Of a stretch of 64,000 nucleotides of DNA, positions 1 through 10,749 are shown piece by piece (within the stretch, counting starts at the first letter, position 1; each line of letters starts with the position of its first letter). The notes under the pieces were generated by a model. That model saw only the letters and a program-made list of their open reading frames with translations. It was not told where the DNA came from and did no database searches. Source of the stretch: Clostridia bacterium (GTDB taxonomy: Bacteria > Bacillota > TC1 > UBA5767); NCBI GenBank assembly GCA_030625965.1, contig DAOUPV010000003.1, positions 38,744 to 102,743 of the forward strand, given 5' to 3'. The translations under genes and the position numbers were made by a program.

Positions 1-5
1 CAGAC

Positions 6-2117
6 ATGACTGCTGATGACTTGAAAGAAGTCGTGGAACGCTTCAAGGCGATCTATAAAGAGCAGATGAACGAGGACTTCCCGCAAGATCCCAAATTGCA
101 GTTGATGGAAGCCATCACCGCTGTATTCAGATCATGGGACAATCCCAGAGCTGTCATCTACAGAAGAATGAGCGATATCCCGGCCAGCTGGGGTACTGCA
201 GTTAATGTACAGCAGATGGTTTTCGGTAACATGGGTGATGATTCAGGTACTGGTGTAGCCTTTACCAGAAACCCAGCTACCGGGGAGAAGTTGATTTATG
301 GTGAGTACCTGATCAACGCTCAAGGTGAGGACGTTGTTGCTGGTATCCGTACGCCCAAGCCTATTTCTACTTTGGAAGAAGATATGCCGGTAGTATACAA
401 GGAATTCATGACCATCGCTACCGACCTGGAAAACCACTACAAAGATATGCAGGATATGGAGTTCACCATTGAAAAAGGTACTCTTTACTTCCTGCAGACC
501 AGAAACGGAAAGAGAACCGCTGCTGCGGCTCTGCAGATTGCTGTTGACTTGGTTGAAGAGAAAATGCTCACACCTGAAGAGGCTATCCTGAAGGTTGAGC
601 CCAAACAATTGGATCAGCTTCTGCACCCGGCTTTCGATGAAGATGCTTTGGAAGCAGGCGAAGTGATCGCTACTGGTTTGGCCGCGTCTCCTGGTGCTGC
701 ATCCGGTAAAGTCTACTTCACCGCTGAAGATGCTAAGAATGCTAATGAAGCCGGCGAAAGAGTCATCCTGGTACGTTTGGAGACTTCTCCTGAGGACATC
801 GAAGGTATGGCAGCCGCTGAAGGTATCCTGACGGTTCGTGGCGGCATGACCTCCCACGCAGCTGTAGTGGCCCGTGGTATGGGTACCTGCTGTGTATCCG
901 GTTGTGGAGAACTGACTGTTGACGAAGACAAAAAAATATTCAGCGTAGGCGGAAAAACCTACAAGGAAGGTGACCAAATTTCCTTGGACGGTTCTACTGG
1001 TAAGATCTACGGCGAAGCCATCAAGACGGTTGAACCTGAGATTTCCGGTAACTTCGCTACTTTCATGGCCTGGGCTGATGCAGTTCGTACCCTGAAAGTA
1101 AGAACCAACGCTGATACGCCGCAAGACGCCAGAAATGCTGTCGAATTCGGCGCAGAAGGTATCGGCCTTTGCCGTACCGAGCATATGTTCTTCGAAGAAG
1201 ACAGAATTGCTGAAGTAAGAAAAATGATCCTGGCTTCCAATGAGGAAGAAAGAAGAGTAGCATTGGATAAATTACTTCCGATGCAAAGAGGCGACTTTGA
1301 AGGCATCTATGAAGCGATGGAAGAAAGACCAGTGACCGTACGCCTGCTGGATCCCCCATTGCATGAATTCCTGCCTCACGATGCGGATTCTATCGCCGAG
1401 CTGGCTAAGGAAATGGGACTCAGCGCAGAGGCTTTGCAGGCCAAAGTAGACATGCTGCACGAGTTCAATCCCATGATGGGCCACCGTGGTTGCCGTTTGG
1501 CCGTTACCTATCCTGAGATTGCTGAAATGCAAGCCAGAGCCATCATTGAAGCGGCTATCGCGGTAAAAGCAAGCAAGGGCTACGACATCGTTCCTGAAAT
1601 CATGATTCCGCTAGTTGGCGAAATCAAAGAACTGAAGTACGTAAAGGATATCGTGGTAGAAACTGCGGATTCCATCATTGCTGAAAAAGGCTCAGATCTC
1701 AAGTACATGGTAGGAACCATGATCGAGATTCCTAGAGCTGCTCTGACCGCGGATGAAATTGCCAAGGAAGCCGAGTTCTTCTCCTTTGGTACCAATGACT
1801 TGACCCAGATGACTTTCGGTTTCTCCCGTGACGATGCTGGTAACTTCTTGGACGATTACTACAAAAAGAAAATCTTTGAGTCGGATCCGTTTGCAAGACT
1901 TGACCAGACCGGCGTAGGCCAACTCGTTGAAATGGCGTGTGAGAAAGGTAAAATGACCAGACCGGACATCAAGCTCGGTATCTGTGGAGAGCATGGTGGA
2001 GATCCTTCTTCCATCGATTTCTGCTACCGTATTGGTTTGGACTACGTGTCATGCTCACCGTTCAGAGTACCTATCGCAAGATTGGCTGCAGCACATGCAG
2101 TACTGAACAACAAATAG
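6..2117 (+). CDS. ppdK: Pyruvate, phosphate dikinase (5' truncated by window edge)
   Basis: 703 aa with the phosphohistidine motif GGMTSHAAVVARGMGTCCVSGC and a C-terminal PEP-binding TIM barrel (GTNDLTQMTFGFSRDD, GICGEHGG). Frame is open to the window start, so the first M is probably internal. Confidence 0.97.
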   Translation: MTADDLKEVVERFKAIYKEQMNEDFPQDPKLQLMEAITAVFRSWDNPRAVIYRRMSDIPASWGTAVNVQQMVFGNMGDDSGTGVAFTRNPATGEKLIYGEYLINAQGEDVVAGIRTPKPISTLEEDMPVVYKEFMTIATDLENHYKDMQDMEFTIEKGTLYFLQTRNGKRTAAAALQIAVDLVEEKMLTPEEAILKVEPKQLDQLLHPAFDEDALEAGEVIATGLAASPGAASGKVYFTAEDAKNANEAGERVILVRLETSPEDIEGMAAAEGILTVRGGMTSHAAVVARGMGTCCVSGCGELTVDEDKKIFSVGGKTYKEGDQISLDGSTGKIYGEAIKTVEPEISGNFATFMAWADAVRTLKVRTNADTPQDARNAVEFGAEGIGLCRTEHMFFEEDRIAEVRKMILASNEEERRVALDKLLPMQRGDFEGIYEAMEERPVTVRLLDPPLHEFLPHDADSIAELAKEMGLSAEALQAKVDMLHEFNPMMGHRGCRLAVTYPEIAEMQARAIIEAAIAVKASKGYDIVPEIMIPLVGEIKELKYVKDIVVETADSIIAEKGSDLKYMVGTMIEIPRAALTADEIAKEAEFFSFGTNDLTQMTFGFSRDDAGNFLDDYYKKKIFESDPFARLDQTGVGQLVEMACEKGKMTRPDIKLGICGEHGGDPSSIDFCYRIGLDYVSCSPFRVPIARLAAAHAVLNNK

Positions 2118-2150
2118 ACGTTTGTTTTTCGTCTGATAAAGATGATACAA

Positions 2151-2181
2151 TGAGGATGGATATTCCATCCTCATTTTTTTT
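2151..2181 (+). terminator. Rho-independent terminator after ppdK
   Basis: tgaggatgga-tat-tccatcctca followed by a T-run. Confidence 0.9.
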
Positions 2182-2205
2182 ATTTTAAAGACTAAGGGAG
2201 TCACC

Positions 2206-3207
2206 ATGTTATATAGAGAACGCTGGGAAAATATTGAAGAGCAGATACTAAGCGACAGAGCCTGTCGCAGCAAAAATAGCCTGGGTAGAGTGCGCGCGGA
2301 AGAGCCTTGTGAGATCCGTACAGCCTTTCAGAGGGACCGTGACCGTATCGTGCATGCCAAGTCCTTCCGGAGACTAAAACACAAGACTCAGGTGTTCATA
2401 TCGCCGGGTGGGGACCATTTCCGTACCAGGTTGACGCATACCTTGGAGGTATCACAGATCGCCAGGACAATCGCCAGAAGTCTGTGTTTGAATGAGGACC
2501 TGGTAGAAGCCATCGCCTTGGGACACGACCTGGGGCACACACCCTTTGGACACGCCGGCGAATCAGTTTTGGCGGACCTGTTGACTGGGGGATTCAAGCA
2601 TAACGAACAGAGCCTTAGAATCGTCGAGGTGCTGGAGAACAACGGCAGGGGATTAAACCTGACTGTCGAGGTAAGAGATGGTATCTTGAACCATACCGGA
2701 CCGGACCTTCCGATGACCTTGGAGGGACAGATTGTCAAGATCGCTGACCGGATAGCCTATGTCAATCATGATATCGACGATGCCCTAAGGGCCAACATCA
2801 TAACCATCGAAGAAATTCCACAAGGTTGTCTGGCAATCCTAGGTAGCTCCCATAGTGCCAGAATTGATACCATGGTCAGAAATATGATTGAGACTAGTCA
2901 GGGTGAGGGCCAGATTCAGATGAGCGAAATGGTCGGTGGTGCCATGAACGACTTGAGGACCTATCTTTTTAATCATGTCTATGTCGGTTCTTCCGCCAAG
3001 ACAGAGGATGTCAAGGTGCGCCGGCTGCTTATGGAACTGTTCCAGCACTACCTGGATAATCCTGATGAGATGCCAGCGGAATACCGTGGCCCGGAGGAGA
3101 CGAAAGAACGCCGTGTTACCGACTATATCTCCGGTATGAGCGATTCCTATGCGACCCAGATCTACATGTCACTGTTCATACCGACCGGATACCCCTTAAA
3201 AGGATAA
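2206..3207 (+). CDS. dgt: dGTP triphosphohydrolase-like HD-domain protein
   Basis: RDRDRIVHAKSFRRLKHKTQVF, RLTHTLEVSQIARTIAR and HDLGHTPFGHAGE are dGTPase HD motifs. Confidence 0.93.
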   Translation: MLYRERWENIEEQILSDRACRSKNSLGRVRAEEPCEIRTAFQRDRDRIVHAKSFRRLKHKTQVFISPGGDHFRTRLTHTLEVSQIARTIARSLCLNEDLVEAIALGHDLGHTPFGHAGESVLADLLTGGFKHNEQSLRIVEVLENNGRGLNLTVEVRDGILNHTGPDLPMTLEGQIVKIADRIAYVNHDIDDALRANIITIEEIPQGCLAILGSSHSARIDTMVRNMIETSQGEGQIQMSEMVGGAMNDLRTYLFNHVYVGSSAKTEDVKVRRLLMELFQHYLDNPDEMPAEYRGPEETKERRVTDYISGMSDSYATQIYMSLFIPTGYPLKG

Positions 3208-3209
3208 AA

Positions 3210-5015
3210 ATGAAAATACTACTTACTACTTTCAATGCCAAATATGTGCACAGCTCCCTGTCTCTTTATTCCCTGCGGGCCAATGTGCCTGAGGAGTACA
3301 ATGTCCAGCTGCTGGAGCTGACCATCAATATGCCCTTCATGTCCTGCCTGTCCGAGGTGGCAGCTAGGGAACCGGATATCCTTATGTTTTCCACCTATAT
3401 CTGGAACAGGGAACGAACACTTGAATTTGTGAGAGAAATCCGCAAAATCCTGCCCGATATCCGTATCTTTCTAGGAGGCCCGGAGGCTACTGGCCAAGGA
3501 GTGCAGATCCTGGAGGAGCACTCGGATATTGAAGGGATATTTATGGGTGAAGGGGAAGAAACTTTTAGGGAATTTACGGAAAGAATCTTAGCTGGAAACT
3601 CGCTTACGGGTATAAAAGGACTGCTATTGCGTGACCGACAGTTTACACCAAGGGGCTATCTCGATTTGGATAGCCTGAATTTTCCATACCGTGATGAGGA
3701 TTTGGAGGCCAACCAGGAAAAGCTCATATACTATGAGTCAAGCCGGGGATGTCCTTTTTCTTGTGCTTATTGTCTCTCATCTCTGGAAAAACGGACCAGA
3801 TACAAGAGTCTGGAAATCGTATATGCGGAACTGGAAAGGTTATTGCTCTATAAACCCCAGACCATCAAATTTGTCGATCGGACCTTCAATCTGAACAGTG
3901 ATAGAACCAAATCAGTGCTGCGCTTCATCCGCAAGCTAGCTCCGGAAGGTACTTGTTTTCATTTTGAGGTCAGTGCGGACCTTTTTGATGAAGAAACGAT
4001 GGATATATTGGCAGAGATGCCAGTGGGCCTGGTGCAATTGGAAGTCGGACTCCAGAGCACCAATCCGGAAACACTCGAACACTGCAAACGTAAGACCAAT
4101 GTGGAGAAGATTCGCCAAAACCTGCTCAGGTTGGTGGAACGGGAGAATATCCATATCCATCTTGACCTGATAGCGGGTCTGCCGGCGGAAGACTACACAT
4201 CTTTCAGGTCTTCTCTTTCCGAGGCATTGGCCATGAGACCACATATGCTGCAGCTGGGATTCCTGAAATTGCTTCCAGGTTCAGCGTTGTCTGCCGATAG
4301 GGAGAAATACGGTATCGTGGCCACGGATACACCACCCTATGAGGTGTTGAGTACAGAAGTGTTGAGTTTTGAGGATTTGTGCCGCTTAAAGAAGGCAGAG
4401 CGTGCCATAGACGGTTTCTATAACAGCAATATCATGCGCAACCTGATGCATGTGATACCGCCAATCTACCCCGGTGGTTCCATGCAGTTCTTTCTCGACC
4501 TGGATGAGCATTACCAGAAGGAGAAGGTAGGCAAGCACAAGGGGATGGTCCGCCGGTTCCATGCAGTCTGGAACATGATTGACGAAACTGGAAGATGCGC
4601 AGACCAGGAACTCCTTAGAGACCTATTGTTGTTCGATTACTGTCTCATGGATTATAAGAAGTTCATTCCGGATTTCTTTTTGGTTGAACATGATAGCCAG
4701 ACGCAACTTTCGGAGGCTCTATCAGCGAACGGAGAATTGCTCAGACAGGTCCATGCACTGACGAACAACAAAACCATGAAGGAAACCTATAAGTTTACCC
4801 GCTTAGTGAGTATATCGCAGCAAAGCTATCGACATCTGCAGAAACGACCAATGCTGTTCGAAGGCGATGAAGCCGGGGAGGGGCAGATTCGAGAGGACAT
4901 CAAGGAGAGCCTGAGACCTATCTGGGAATCGGACGGGTCAAGGAACATTCTGCTGCTCGATTATGGGATTACGAGAGGTATTTTCGGGGTACCACGGATC
5001 TTGACTATTAAGTGA
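3210..5015 (+). CDS. B12-binding-domain radical SAM protein (DUF4080-type)
   Basis: N-terminal cobalamin-binding-like fold, radical SAM CxxxCxxC in SSRGCPFSCAYCLSS, 601 aa. Confidence 0.88.
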   Translation: MKILLTTFNAKYVHSSLSLYSLRANVPEEYNVQLLELTINMPFMSCLSEVAAREPDILMFSTYIWNRERTLEFVREIRKILPDIRIFLGGPEATGQGVQILEEHSDIEGIFMGEGEETFREFTERILAGNSLTGIKGLLLRDRQFTPRGYLDLDSLNFPYRDEDLEANQEKLIYYESSRGCPFSCAYCLSSLEKRTRYKSLEIVYAELERLLLYKPQTIKFVDRTFNLNSDRTKSVLRFIRKLAPEGTCFHFEVSADLFDEETMDILAEMPVGLVQLEVGLQSTNPETLEHCKRKTNVEKIRQNLLRLVERENIHIHLDLIAGLPAEDYTSFRSSLSEALAMRPHMLQLGFLKLLPGSALSADREKYGIVATDTPPYEVLSTEVLSFEDLCRLKKAERAIDGFYNSNIMRNLMHVIPPIYPGGSMQFFLDLDEHYQKEKVGKHKGMVRRFHAVWNMIDETGRCADQELLRDLLLFDYCLMDYKKFIPDFFLVEHDSQTQLSEALSANGELLRQVHALTNNKTMKETYKFTRLVSISQQSYRHLQKRPMLFEGDEAGEGQIREDIKESLRPIWESDGSRNILLLDYGITRGIFGVPRILTIK

Positions 5016-5024
5016 TACTTTAGG

Positions 5025-5053
5025 TTGACAAGCGGACAGACAGGTGTTATTAT
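5025..5053 (+). promoter_or_regulatory. Sigma-A type promoter of the Rrf2/nifS/nifU operon
   Basis: TTGACA (5025-5030), 17-bp spacer, TATTAT (5048-5053). Confidence 0.75.
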
Positions 5054-5095
5054 CTTTCTATACCCAAGTAAAACAGTTGGAAATGAGGCCGATTC

Positions 5096-5494
5096 ATGAA
5101 AATAACAACCAAAGGAAGATATGGACTACGTGCCATGGTAGAACTGGCCCGCAATTATAAGGAGAGAGAATACCAGTCACTCAGATCGATATCCGAGAAC
5201 CAGAACATACCAGAGAATTACCTGGAACGCTTGCTGGCAAAATTGCGTAAGGCCGAGCTGATTGAGACCCACAGGGGAACCCAAGGAGGCTACCGGTTGA
5301 TTCGGGAGCCGGCGGATGTCAGTGTGCTGGAAATCCTATTGGCAGTCGATGAACCACTTTATCTGGTAGAATGCACCAAGAACGCTACGGCTTGCCCTCA
5401 GTATGATCGGTGTCCCAGCAATGTGGTTTGGTCCAAGATGGCCAAGGAGATGCAACGTGTAGCCCGGGAAACGACTTTAAAGGAATTGCTTTAG
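5096..5494 (+). CDS. Rrf2 family transcriptional regulator (IscR/CymR-like)
   Basis: [18 protein letters not shown] start and winged-HTH; Cys cluster [14 protein letters not shown]; upstream of nifS/iscU. Confidence 0.9.
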   Translation: MKITTKGRYGLRAMVELARNYKEREYQSLRSISENQNIPENYLERLLAKLRKAELIETHRGTQGGYRLIREPADVSVLEILLAVDEPLYLVECTKNATACPQYDRCPSNVVWSKMAKEMQRVARETTLKELL

Positions 5495-5510
5495 ACAAGG
5501 AGAGAACATC

Positions 5511-6686
5511 ATGAAAGAAATATATATGGACAATGCTGCAACGACCAGGGTGTCCGAGCGGGTGATTAAGAAAGCGCCGGAGATACTTAGGGATACTTAC
5601 CATAATCCATCCAGCATCTACCGTGGAGCCCAGATGGCCAAAGCGGAGATAGAGAAGGTGCGGGAAGATTTGGCCAAGAGCCTGAATGCGAATCCGAAAG
5701 AAATCTATTTCACCTCGGGAGGAACTGAAAGCGACAACTGGGCAATTCGAGGTGTAGCAGAGAAGAAGGGGCAGGGACATATCATTACCAGCTCCATAGA
5801 GCATCATGCGGTGCTGCATACTTGTGAGTATCTGGAAAAGCAAGGCTTTAGCGTCAGCTATCTGCCCGTGGATGACAAAGGACTGGTCAGCATTGAGGAT
5901 GTCGCAAAAGAGATCCGGGATGATACCATCCTGATTAGTATCATGTACGCCAACAATGAGATCGGAACGGTTCAACCGATTGCCGAGATCGGACGTTTAG
6001 CCAGAGATAAGGACATACTTTTCCATACGGATGCAGTTCAGGCATTTGGTAAGCTGGACATAGATGTAAATTTGGAGAATATTGATCTGCTGTCCCTATC
6101 GGCACATAAGCTGCACGGTTTGAAGGGGACGGGAGCTCTTTATGTACGGAAAGGGATCAGATTGGAGAACCTAATCCAGGGCGGTGCCCAAGAGAAAAAG
6201 AAACGCGCCGGAACAGAGAACGTAATGGGCATCCTTGCACTGGGCGAAGCCATGCGGGAAAGCTACGAAGAGCGTGATGAGAAGAACCGCGTAGTAAGAG
6301 GATGGCGTGAGCATCTGATCGATACATTGCTGGCGGAAATTCCCTACAGCCGTTTGAATGGCGACCGGGAGAAAAGGTTGCCTGGCAATGTGAATATTTC
6401 ATTCCGGTTCATTGAAGGGGAGTCACTCCTGATGTTGCTAGAGAAGGAAGGAATATTGGCTTCCAGCGGTTCTGCTTGTACTTCGGGTTCGCTGGACCCC
6501 AGCCATGTGTTGCTGGCCATCGGACTTCCGCATGAAATCGCACACGGTTCGCTGAGGATCAGCTTGGATTATACAGAAAACGATGAGGGGCAGATTGAAC
6601 ATCTGATCAGTGTGTTACCCGGTATCGTGGAACGACTTAGAAATCTATCGCCTCTGTATGAGGATTATCTGAAGGGAGAAAATTAA
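5511..6686 (+). CDS. nifS: Cysteine desulfurase (NifS/IscS family)
   Basis: [29 protein letters not shown] (PLP Lys), [17 protein letters not shown] (active Cys loop). Confidence 0.96.
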   Translation: MKEIYMDNAATTRVSERVIKKAPEILRDTYHNPSSIYRGAQMAKAEIEKVREDLAKSLNANPKEIYFTSGGTESDNWAIRGVAEKKGQGHIITSSIEHHAVLHTCEYLEKQGFSVSYLPVDDKGLVSIEDVAKEIRDDTILISIMYANNEIGTVQPIAEIGRLARDKDILFHTDAVQAFGKLDIDVNLENIDLLSLSAHKLHGLKGTGALYVRKGIRLENLIQGGAQEKKKRAGTENVMGILALGEAMRESYEERDEKNRVVRGWREHLIDTLLAEIPYSRLNGDREKRLPGNVNISFRFIEGESLLMLLEKEGILASSGSACTSGSLDPSHVLLAIGLPHEIAHGSLRISLDYTENDEGQIEHLISVLPGIVERLRNLSPLYEDYLKGEN

Positions 6687-7118
6687 ATGTACAGCGATAA
6701 AGTAATGGACCATTTCGACCATCCGCGCAATGCGGGTATTCTAGAAGATGCCGATGCGGTAGGAACGGTCGGCAATGCAAAATGCGGTGACATCATGAGG
6801 ATCTATCTGAATATCGAGGACGATATCATCGAGGATGTAAGTTTCAAGACATTCGGCTGCGGAGCTGCGGTTGCGACCAGCAGCATGGCCACTGAACTGA
6901 TTAAAGGAAAGAGCGTGGAAGAGGCTTTGACGATTACCAACAGCGCGGTCATGGAAGCGCTGGACGGCCTGCCACCCAACAAGGTGCATTGCAGTCTGTT
7001 GGCGGAAGAAGCGATCAACGCAGCTATTTATGATTATGCAGAAAAACATGACAAGACTTACCCAGGTTTGCATGAACCGGTGGAAGATATTCATGAAGAA
7101 GATGACGATGATGAGTAA
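6687..7118 (+). CDS. Fe-S cluster scaffold protein, NifU/IscU N-terminal type
   Basis: MYSDKVMDHFDHPRNAGIL, NAKCGDIM, FKTFGCGAAVATSSM, HCSLLAEEAI. Confidence 0.95.
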   Translation: MYSDKVMDHFDHPRNAGILEDADAVGTVGNAKCGDIMRIYLNIEDDIIEDVSFKTFGCGAAVATSSMATELIKGKSVEEALTITNSAVMEALDGLPPNKVHCSLLAEEAINAAIYDYAEKHDKTYPGLHEPVEDIHEEDDDDE

Positions 7119-7123
7119 TAGTC

Positions 7124-7155
7124 AGTCCCGGAGATTTTTCTCCGGGACTTTTGTT
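7124..7155 (+). terminator. Rho-independent terminator after the nifU-like gene
   Basis: agtcccggaga-tttt-tctccgggact followed by ttttgtt. Confidence 0.9.
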
Positions 7156-7246
7156 GACCTTTGCTATGGAAAAACCTAAACTGATAGAGGAAAATCAGGT
7201 TTCATCTCGAATTATAGTGGGGATAGACCAAAAGAAAGGAAACACC

Positions 7247-9034
7247 ATGGCATATTACGGGCAGGATGCGGTTGAAGATATACGGGCGGCAGTCGACATA
7301 GTGGACTTGATCGGTGAATATGTATCCCTGAAAAAGAAAGGGAAGCATTTCGTCGCCTTATGTCCTTTTCATAGCGAAAAGACACCGTCTTTTTCGGTGA
7401 ACCGGGAAAAGCAGATTTATTACTGCTTTGGCTGTCAGAATGGTGGAGACATATATAACTTTCTGATGGAATATGAGCATCTGGATTTTACGGAGGCTTT
7501 GGAGAAACTGGCGGATAGAGCCGGTATCGAGTTGGTTCCCGAGAAAGGTTCCAGCCGGGGGAACAAGAAGGACCAGACGTTGCTCGCAATCAATCTTGAA
7601 GTGGCACGCTATTTTTATGCTTGTTTTTCAGAACCCAAGGGCAAGGAGGCATTGGCCTACTTGATCGGCAGAGATGTGAATGTCGAGACCAGGAAGCGAT
7701 TCAAGATTGGGTTTGCTCCTGCTGGTTGGGACGATTTGATCGAACATCTGATGCAAAAGCAGTTTTTACCGAAGGATATGGCGCGGGCTGGAATCGCCAA
7801 CACCAAGAATGATATTAAGTACTATGCCAGGTTCCGAAACCGCCTGATGTTCCCAATTGAGAACGTTAAGGGAGAAATCATCGGTTTTGGTGGTAGGATC
7901 CTGGGCGAAGGGGATCCCAAATATCTAAACAGTCCGGAAACGCCGATGTTCCTAAAAAAGCACAACCTATATGCTATCAATCTGGCACTCGCAGAAATGA
8001 AAAGGACTTCCACGGCTCTGCTGATGGAAGGATACATGGACGTGGTCATGAGTCACCAGTACGGATTCACCAACGCGGTGGCATCCTTGGGAACCGCATT
8101 TACCAAGGAACAGGCTGCGCTCTTGTCCCGCTATGTGCAGGAAGTGGTGCTGGTTTATGATTCTGATGCCGCGGGAAGAAAAGCCACGATACGCGCCGCA
8201 GAAGCATTTGAAGAATCGGACATACTGGTCCGAGTAGCGGATCTTGGAGAAGAGAAGGACCCTGACGATTTCATCAAGAAGAAGGGTCAGGAAGCCTTTG
8301 ACCAAGTTATCCACCGTGCATTGCCTTTCTATGAATATCTCCTTTCGTTGGGTATCAGGCGATGCAATCTGGATGATATTGAGCAAAAAGTGGCCTTGAG
8401 TACCAAGCTTATACCGTATCTTGCCAGGATGCGAAATGCAGTGAAAATGTCTGAGTACATAAAATTGACTGCCAAAAAACTGGATATCAGTGAGGAAAGC
8501 CTTCAATTTGAAATTAAAAAGGCCAGGAGCAGTGATCGATTAGAGGAACGCAAAGAACAACGTCGAATAGAAAGAAGAGAAGAACGGGTGGCGAAGAAAA
8601 CCGACACGGTAAACCGGGCCGGTGCCAAAGGAGAAGCGGAACTTTTGAATCTTTGTATGCGCGACCTGTCCATCTACAGTGAGCTGAGCGGCCAGATCAC
8701 AGACATAGGATTCAGCGGGACGTTAACCGACCGGTGTTTTACTCTGTTACAGGATTTGGATAAGCAGAAACAGTTGAGTGTTCACACGTTGTTGGAAAAA
8801 CTATCTGAAGAAGAGAAGAAAAGTGTGCTATCCATCACTATGGACGAAAAAAACCCTCTGAATCTGGCTACAGCCAAAGCCTGGATTGAGGTCCTAAAAA
8901 AAGGATCTATCAAGAGGGAAATGGAAGAAACAAGAAAAAATATCGAATTTCTTGAAAAAGAAGGAAATAACACCGGGCTGCTAGAATTAGAAAAGAGATT
9001 CCAATCTTTACATGAAGAGTTAAATAGAATATAA
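7247..9034 (+). CDS. dnaG: DNA primase
   Basis: Zinc finger CPFHSEKTPSFSVNREKQIYYCFGC, TOPRIM EGYMDVVMSHQYG and VYDSDAAG. The ATG at 7247 with upstream aaagaaagga is preferred over the 7151 ORF start, which lies in the terminator. Confidence 0.96.
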   Translation: MAYYGQDAVEDIRAAVDIVDLIGEYVSLKKKGKHFVALCPFHSEKTPSFSVNREKQIYYCFGCQNGGDIYNFLMEYEHLDFTEALEKLADRAGIELVPEKGSSRGNKKDQTLLAINLEVARYFYACFSEPKGKEALAYLIGRDVNVETRKRFKIGFAPAGWDDLIEHLMQKQFLPKDMARAGIANTKNDIKYYARFRNRLMFPIENVKGEIIGFGGRILGEGDPKYLNSPETPMFLKKHNLYAINLALAEMKRTSTALLMEGYMDVVMSHQYGFTNAVASLGTAFTKEQAALLSRYVQEVVLVYDSDAAGRKATIRAAEAFEESDILVRVADLGEEKDPDDFIKKKGQEAFDQVIHRALPFYEYLLSLGIRRCNLDDIEQKVALSTKLIPYLARMRNAVKMSEYIKLTAKKLDISEESLQFEIKKARSSDRLEERKEQRRIERREERVAKKTDTVNRAGAKGEAELLNLCMRDLSIYSELSGQITDIGFSGTLTDRCFTLLQDLDKQKQLSVHTLLEKLSEEEKKSVLSITMDEKNPLNLATAKAWIEVLKKGSIKREMEETRKNIEFLEKEGNNTGLLELEKRFQSLHEELNRI

Positions 9035-9067
9035 TGTAAAATTGTACGGGAATAAAGGGGGGATAAA

Positions 9068-10204
9068 ATGGCAACGAAAAAAGAAAAGGTTGTGGTTGAA
9101 GAAAAGAAAACCCCTATCGTGGAAGAAATTGACGAGAGAATTAAAGTGCTGGAAGAAGAAGGCAAGGAAACCGGTAAAATTACTTACGCAACGGTAGGTG
9201 AGGTTTTTGACGAATTCAAGCTGGAACCTTCACACATGAAATACATTATGGAAGAACTGGATAAGGTGAAAATCAAAATCGTCAAAGGCGAAGATGCAGT
9301 TGAAGCCGTTGAGGAGGATGAGCCGGTTGGAAAGCCGGCTATTGATCTATCTATTCCGGAGGGTGTCGGCATCGATGATCCTGTCCGTATGTATTTGAAG
9401 GAAATCGGCAGGGTGCCTTTGCTTTCGGCTCAAGATGAAGTTACTTTGGCCAAACGTATGGAAGCTGGAGGCGGCGACGGCGAATTGGCCAAAAAGGAAC
9501 TGGCGGAAGCCAACCTGAGGCTGGTCGTCAGTATCGCCAAGCGATACGTAGGACGGGGCATGCTGTTCCTGGACCTGATTCAGGAAGGCAATCTCGGACT
9601 CATCAAAGCGGTAGAAAAATTCGACTACACTAAAGGATACAAGTTCAGTACCTATGCTACCTGGTGGATTCGCCAGGCCATCACAAGAGCCATCGCCGAT
9701 CAGGCGAGAACCATCCGTATACCGGTGCATATGGTTGAGACCATCAACAAATTGATCCGGGTACAACGTCAGCTGCTCCAGGAATTGGGTCGCGAACCGA
9801 GCCATGAGGAAGTAGCCGCGGAAATGGACCTGACTGTGGAGAAGGTACGTGAGATCACTAAGATTTCACAAGAGCCGGTTTCACTCGAAACACCCATCGG
9901 GGAAGAGGAAGACAGTCATCTGGGAGATTTCATTCCAGACGAAGATGCGCCAGCACCACCTGATGCGGCCAGTTTCCTGCTATTGAAGGAACAGTTGGAG
10001 GAAGTATTGTACTCTTTGACACCACGTGAGGAGAAAGTTCTTCGCTTGCGTTTTGGATTGGATGATGGAAGACAGAGCACGTTGGAGGAAGTCGGACAGA
10101 AGTTCGGAGTTACCAGAGAACGTATTCGTCAGATCGAGGCAAAAGCGCTGAGAAAACTCAGACATCCAAGCCGTTCGAAAAAGCTGAAAGACTACTTAGA
10201 ATAG
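9068..10204 (+). CDS. rpoD: RNA polymerase primary sigma factor
   Basis: Regions 2.3/2.4 [39 protein letters not shown] and region 4 [32 protein letters not shown]. Confidence 0.98.
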   Translation: MATKKEKVVVEEKKTPIVEEIDERIKVLEEEGKETGKITYATVGEVFDEFKLEPSHMKYIMEELDKVKIKIVKGEDAVEAVEEDEPVGKPAIDLSIPEGVGIDDPVRMYLKEIGRVPLLSAQDEVTLAKRMEAGGGDGELAKKELAEANLRLVVSIAKRYVGRGMLFLDLIQEGNLGLIKAVEKFDYTKGYKFSTYATWWIRQAITRAIADQARTIRIPVHMVETINKLIRVQRQLLQELGREPSHEEVAAEMDLTVEKVREITKISQEPVSLETPIGEEEDSHLGDFIPDEDAPAPPDAASFLLLKEQLEEVLYSLTPREEKVLRLRFGLDDGRQSTLEEVGQKFGVTRERIRQIEAKALRKLRHPSRSKKLKDYLE

Positions 10205-10215
10205 TAGGTTATTTG

Positions 10216-10238
10216 AAGGGACCTCGGTCCCTTTTTTT
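10216..10238 (+). terminator. Terminator after rpoD
   Basis: aagggacc-tc-ggtccctt followed by a T-run. Confidence 0.85.
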
Positions 10239-10319
10239 CTGCTTGAATACAGAGGTTTTATGTGTCTTTATTTATGGATGATTTGCGCCTGGAAAAATTG
10301 AATTTTTTTTAGATTATTG

Positions 10320-10348
10320 TTGACATGGCATAGCACACTGGGTATAAT
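10320..10348 (+). promoter_or_regulatory. Consensus promoter of the tRNA operon
   Basis: TTGACA (10320-10325), 17 bp, TATAAT (10343-10348). Confidence 0.88.
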
Positions 10349-10375
10349 AAGTCTTGTCGTTAGGGGCAACAACAT

Positions 10376-10451
10376 TCCTCGATAGCTCAATTGGTAGAGC
10401 AATCGGCTGTTAACCGATAGGTTGTAAGTTCGAGTCTTACTCGAGGAGCCA
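10376..10451 (+). tRNA. tRNA-Asn (GTT)
   Basis: Cloverleaf: acceptor TCCTCGA/TCGAGGA, anticodon loop CTGTTAACC, T-loop TTCGAGT, encoded CCA. Confidence 0.96.
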
Positions 10452-10459
10452 CATTTTTT

Positions 10460-10536
10460 GGGCCCATAGCTCAGTTGGTTAGAGCTACCGGCTCATAACC
10501 GGTAGGTCCCAGGTTCGAGTCCTGGTGGGCCCACCA
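10460..10536 (+). tRNA. tRNA-Met (CAT)
   Basis: Acceptor GGGCCCA/TGGGCCC, anticodon loop CTCATAA, TTCGAGT, encoded CCA. Elongator Met is assumed; a CAT tRNA-Ile2 is not strictly excluded. Confidence 0.92.
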
Positions 10537-10550
10537 TAACGACATATCAA

Positions 10551-10625
10551 GGCCCGTTGGTCAAGCGGTTAAGACACCGCCCTTTCACGGCGGTATCAGG
10601 GGTTCGATTCCCCTACGGGTCACCA
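10551..10625 (+). tRNA. tRNA-Glu (TTC)
   Basis: Acceptor GGCCCGT/ACGGGTC, anticodon loop CTTTCAC, TTCGATT, encoded CCA. Confidence 0.95.
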
Positions 10626-10630
10626 TATAC

Positions 10631-10706
<76 letters not shown>

Positions 10707-10731
10707 ACCCCGTTTATACGGGGTTTTTTTT
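10707..10731 (+). terminator. Terminator after the tRNA cluster
   Basis: aaccccg-tttata-cggggtt followed by a T-run. Confidence 0.9.
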
Positions 10732-10749
10732 GTATAGAAACGGAGGAAT

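Noticed and set aside
243-1184. 313-aa minus-strand ORF opposite ppdK
   Set aside because: Antisense shadow of a strongly supported PPDK gene; composition is not protein-like and no family resemblance.
7151-7246. N-terminal extension of the dnaG ORF (MLTFAMEKPKLIEENQ...)
   Set aside because: Begins inside the terminator T-run and overlaps a likely promoter; the ATG at 7247 has an RBS and the canonical primase start.
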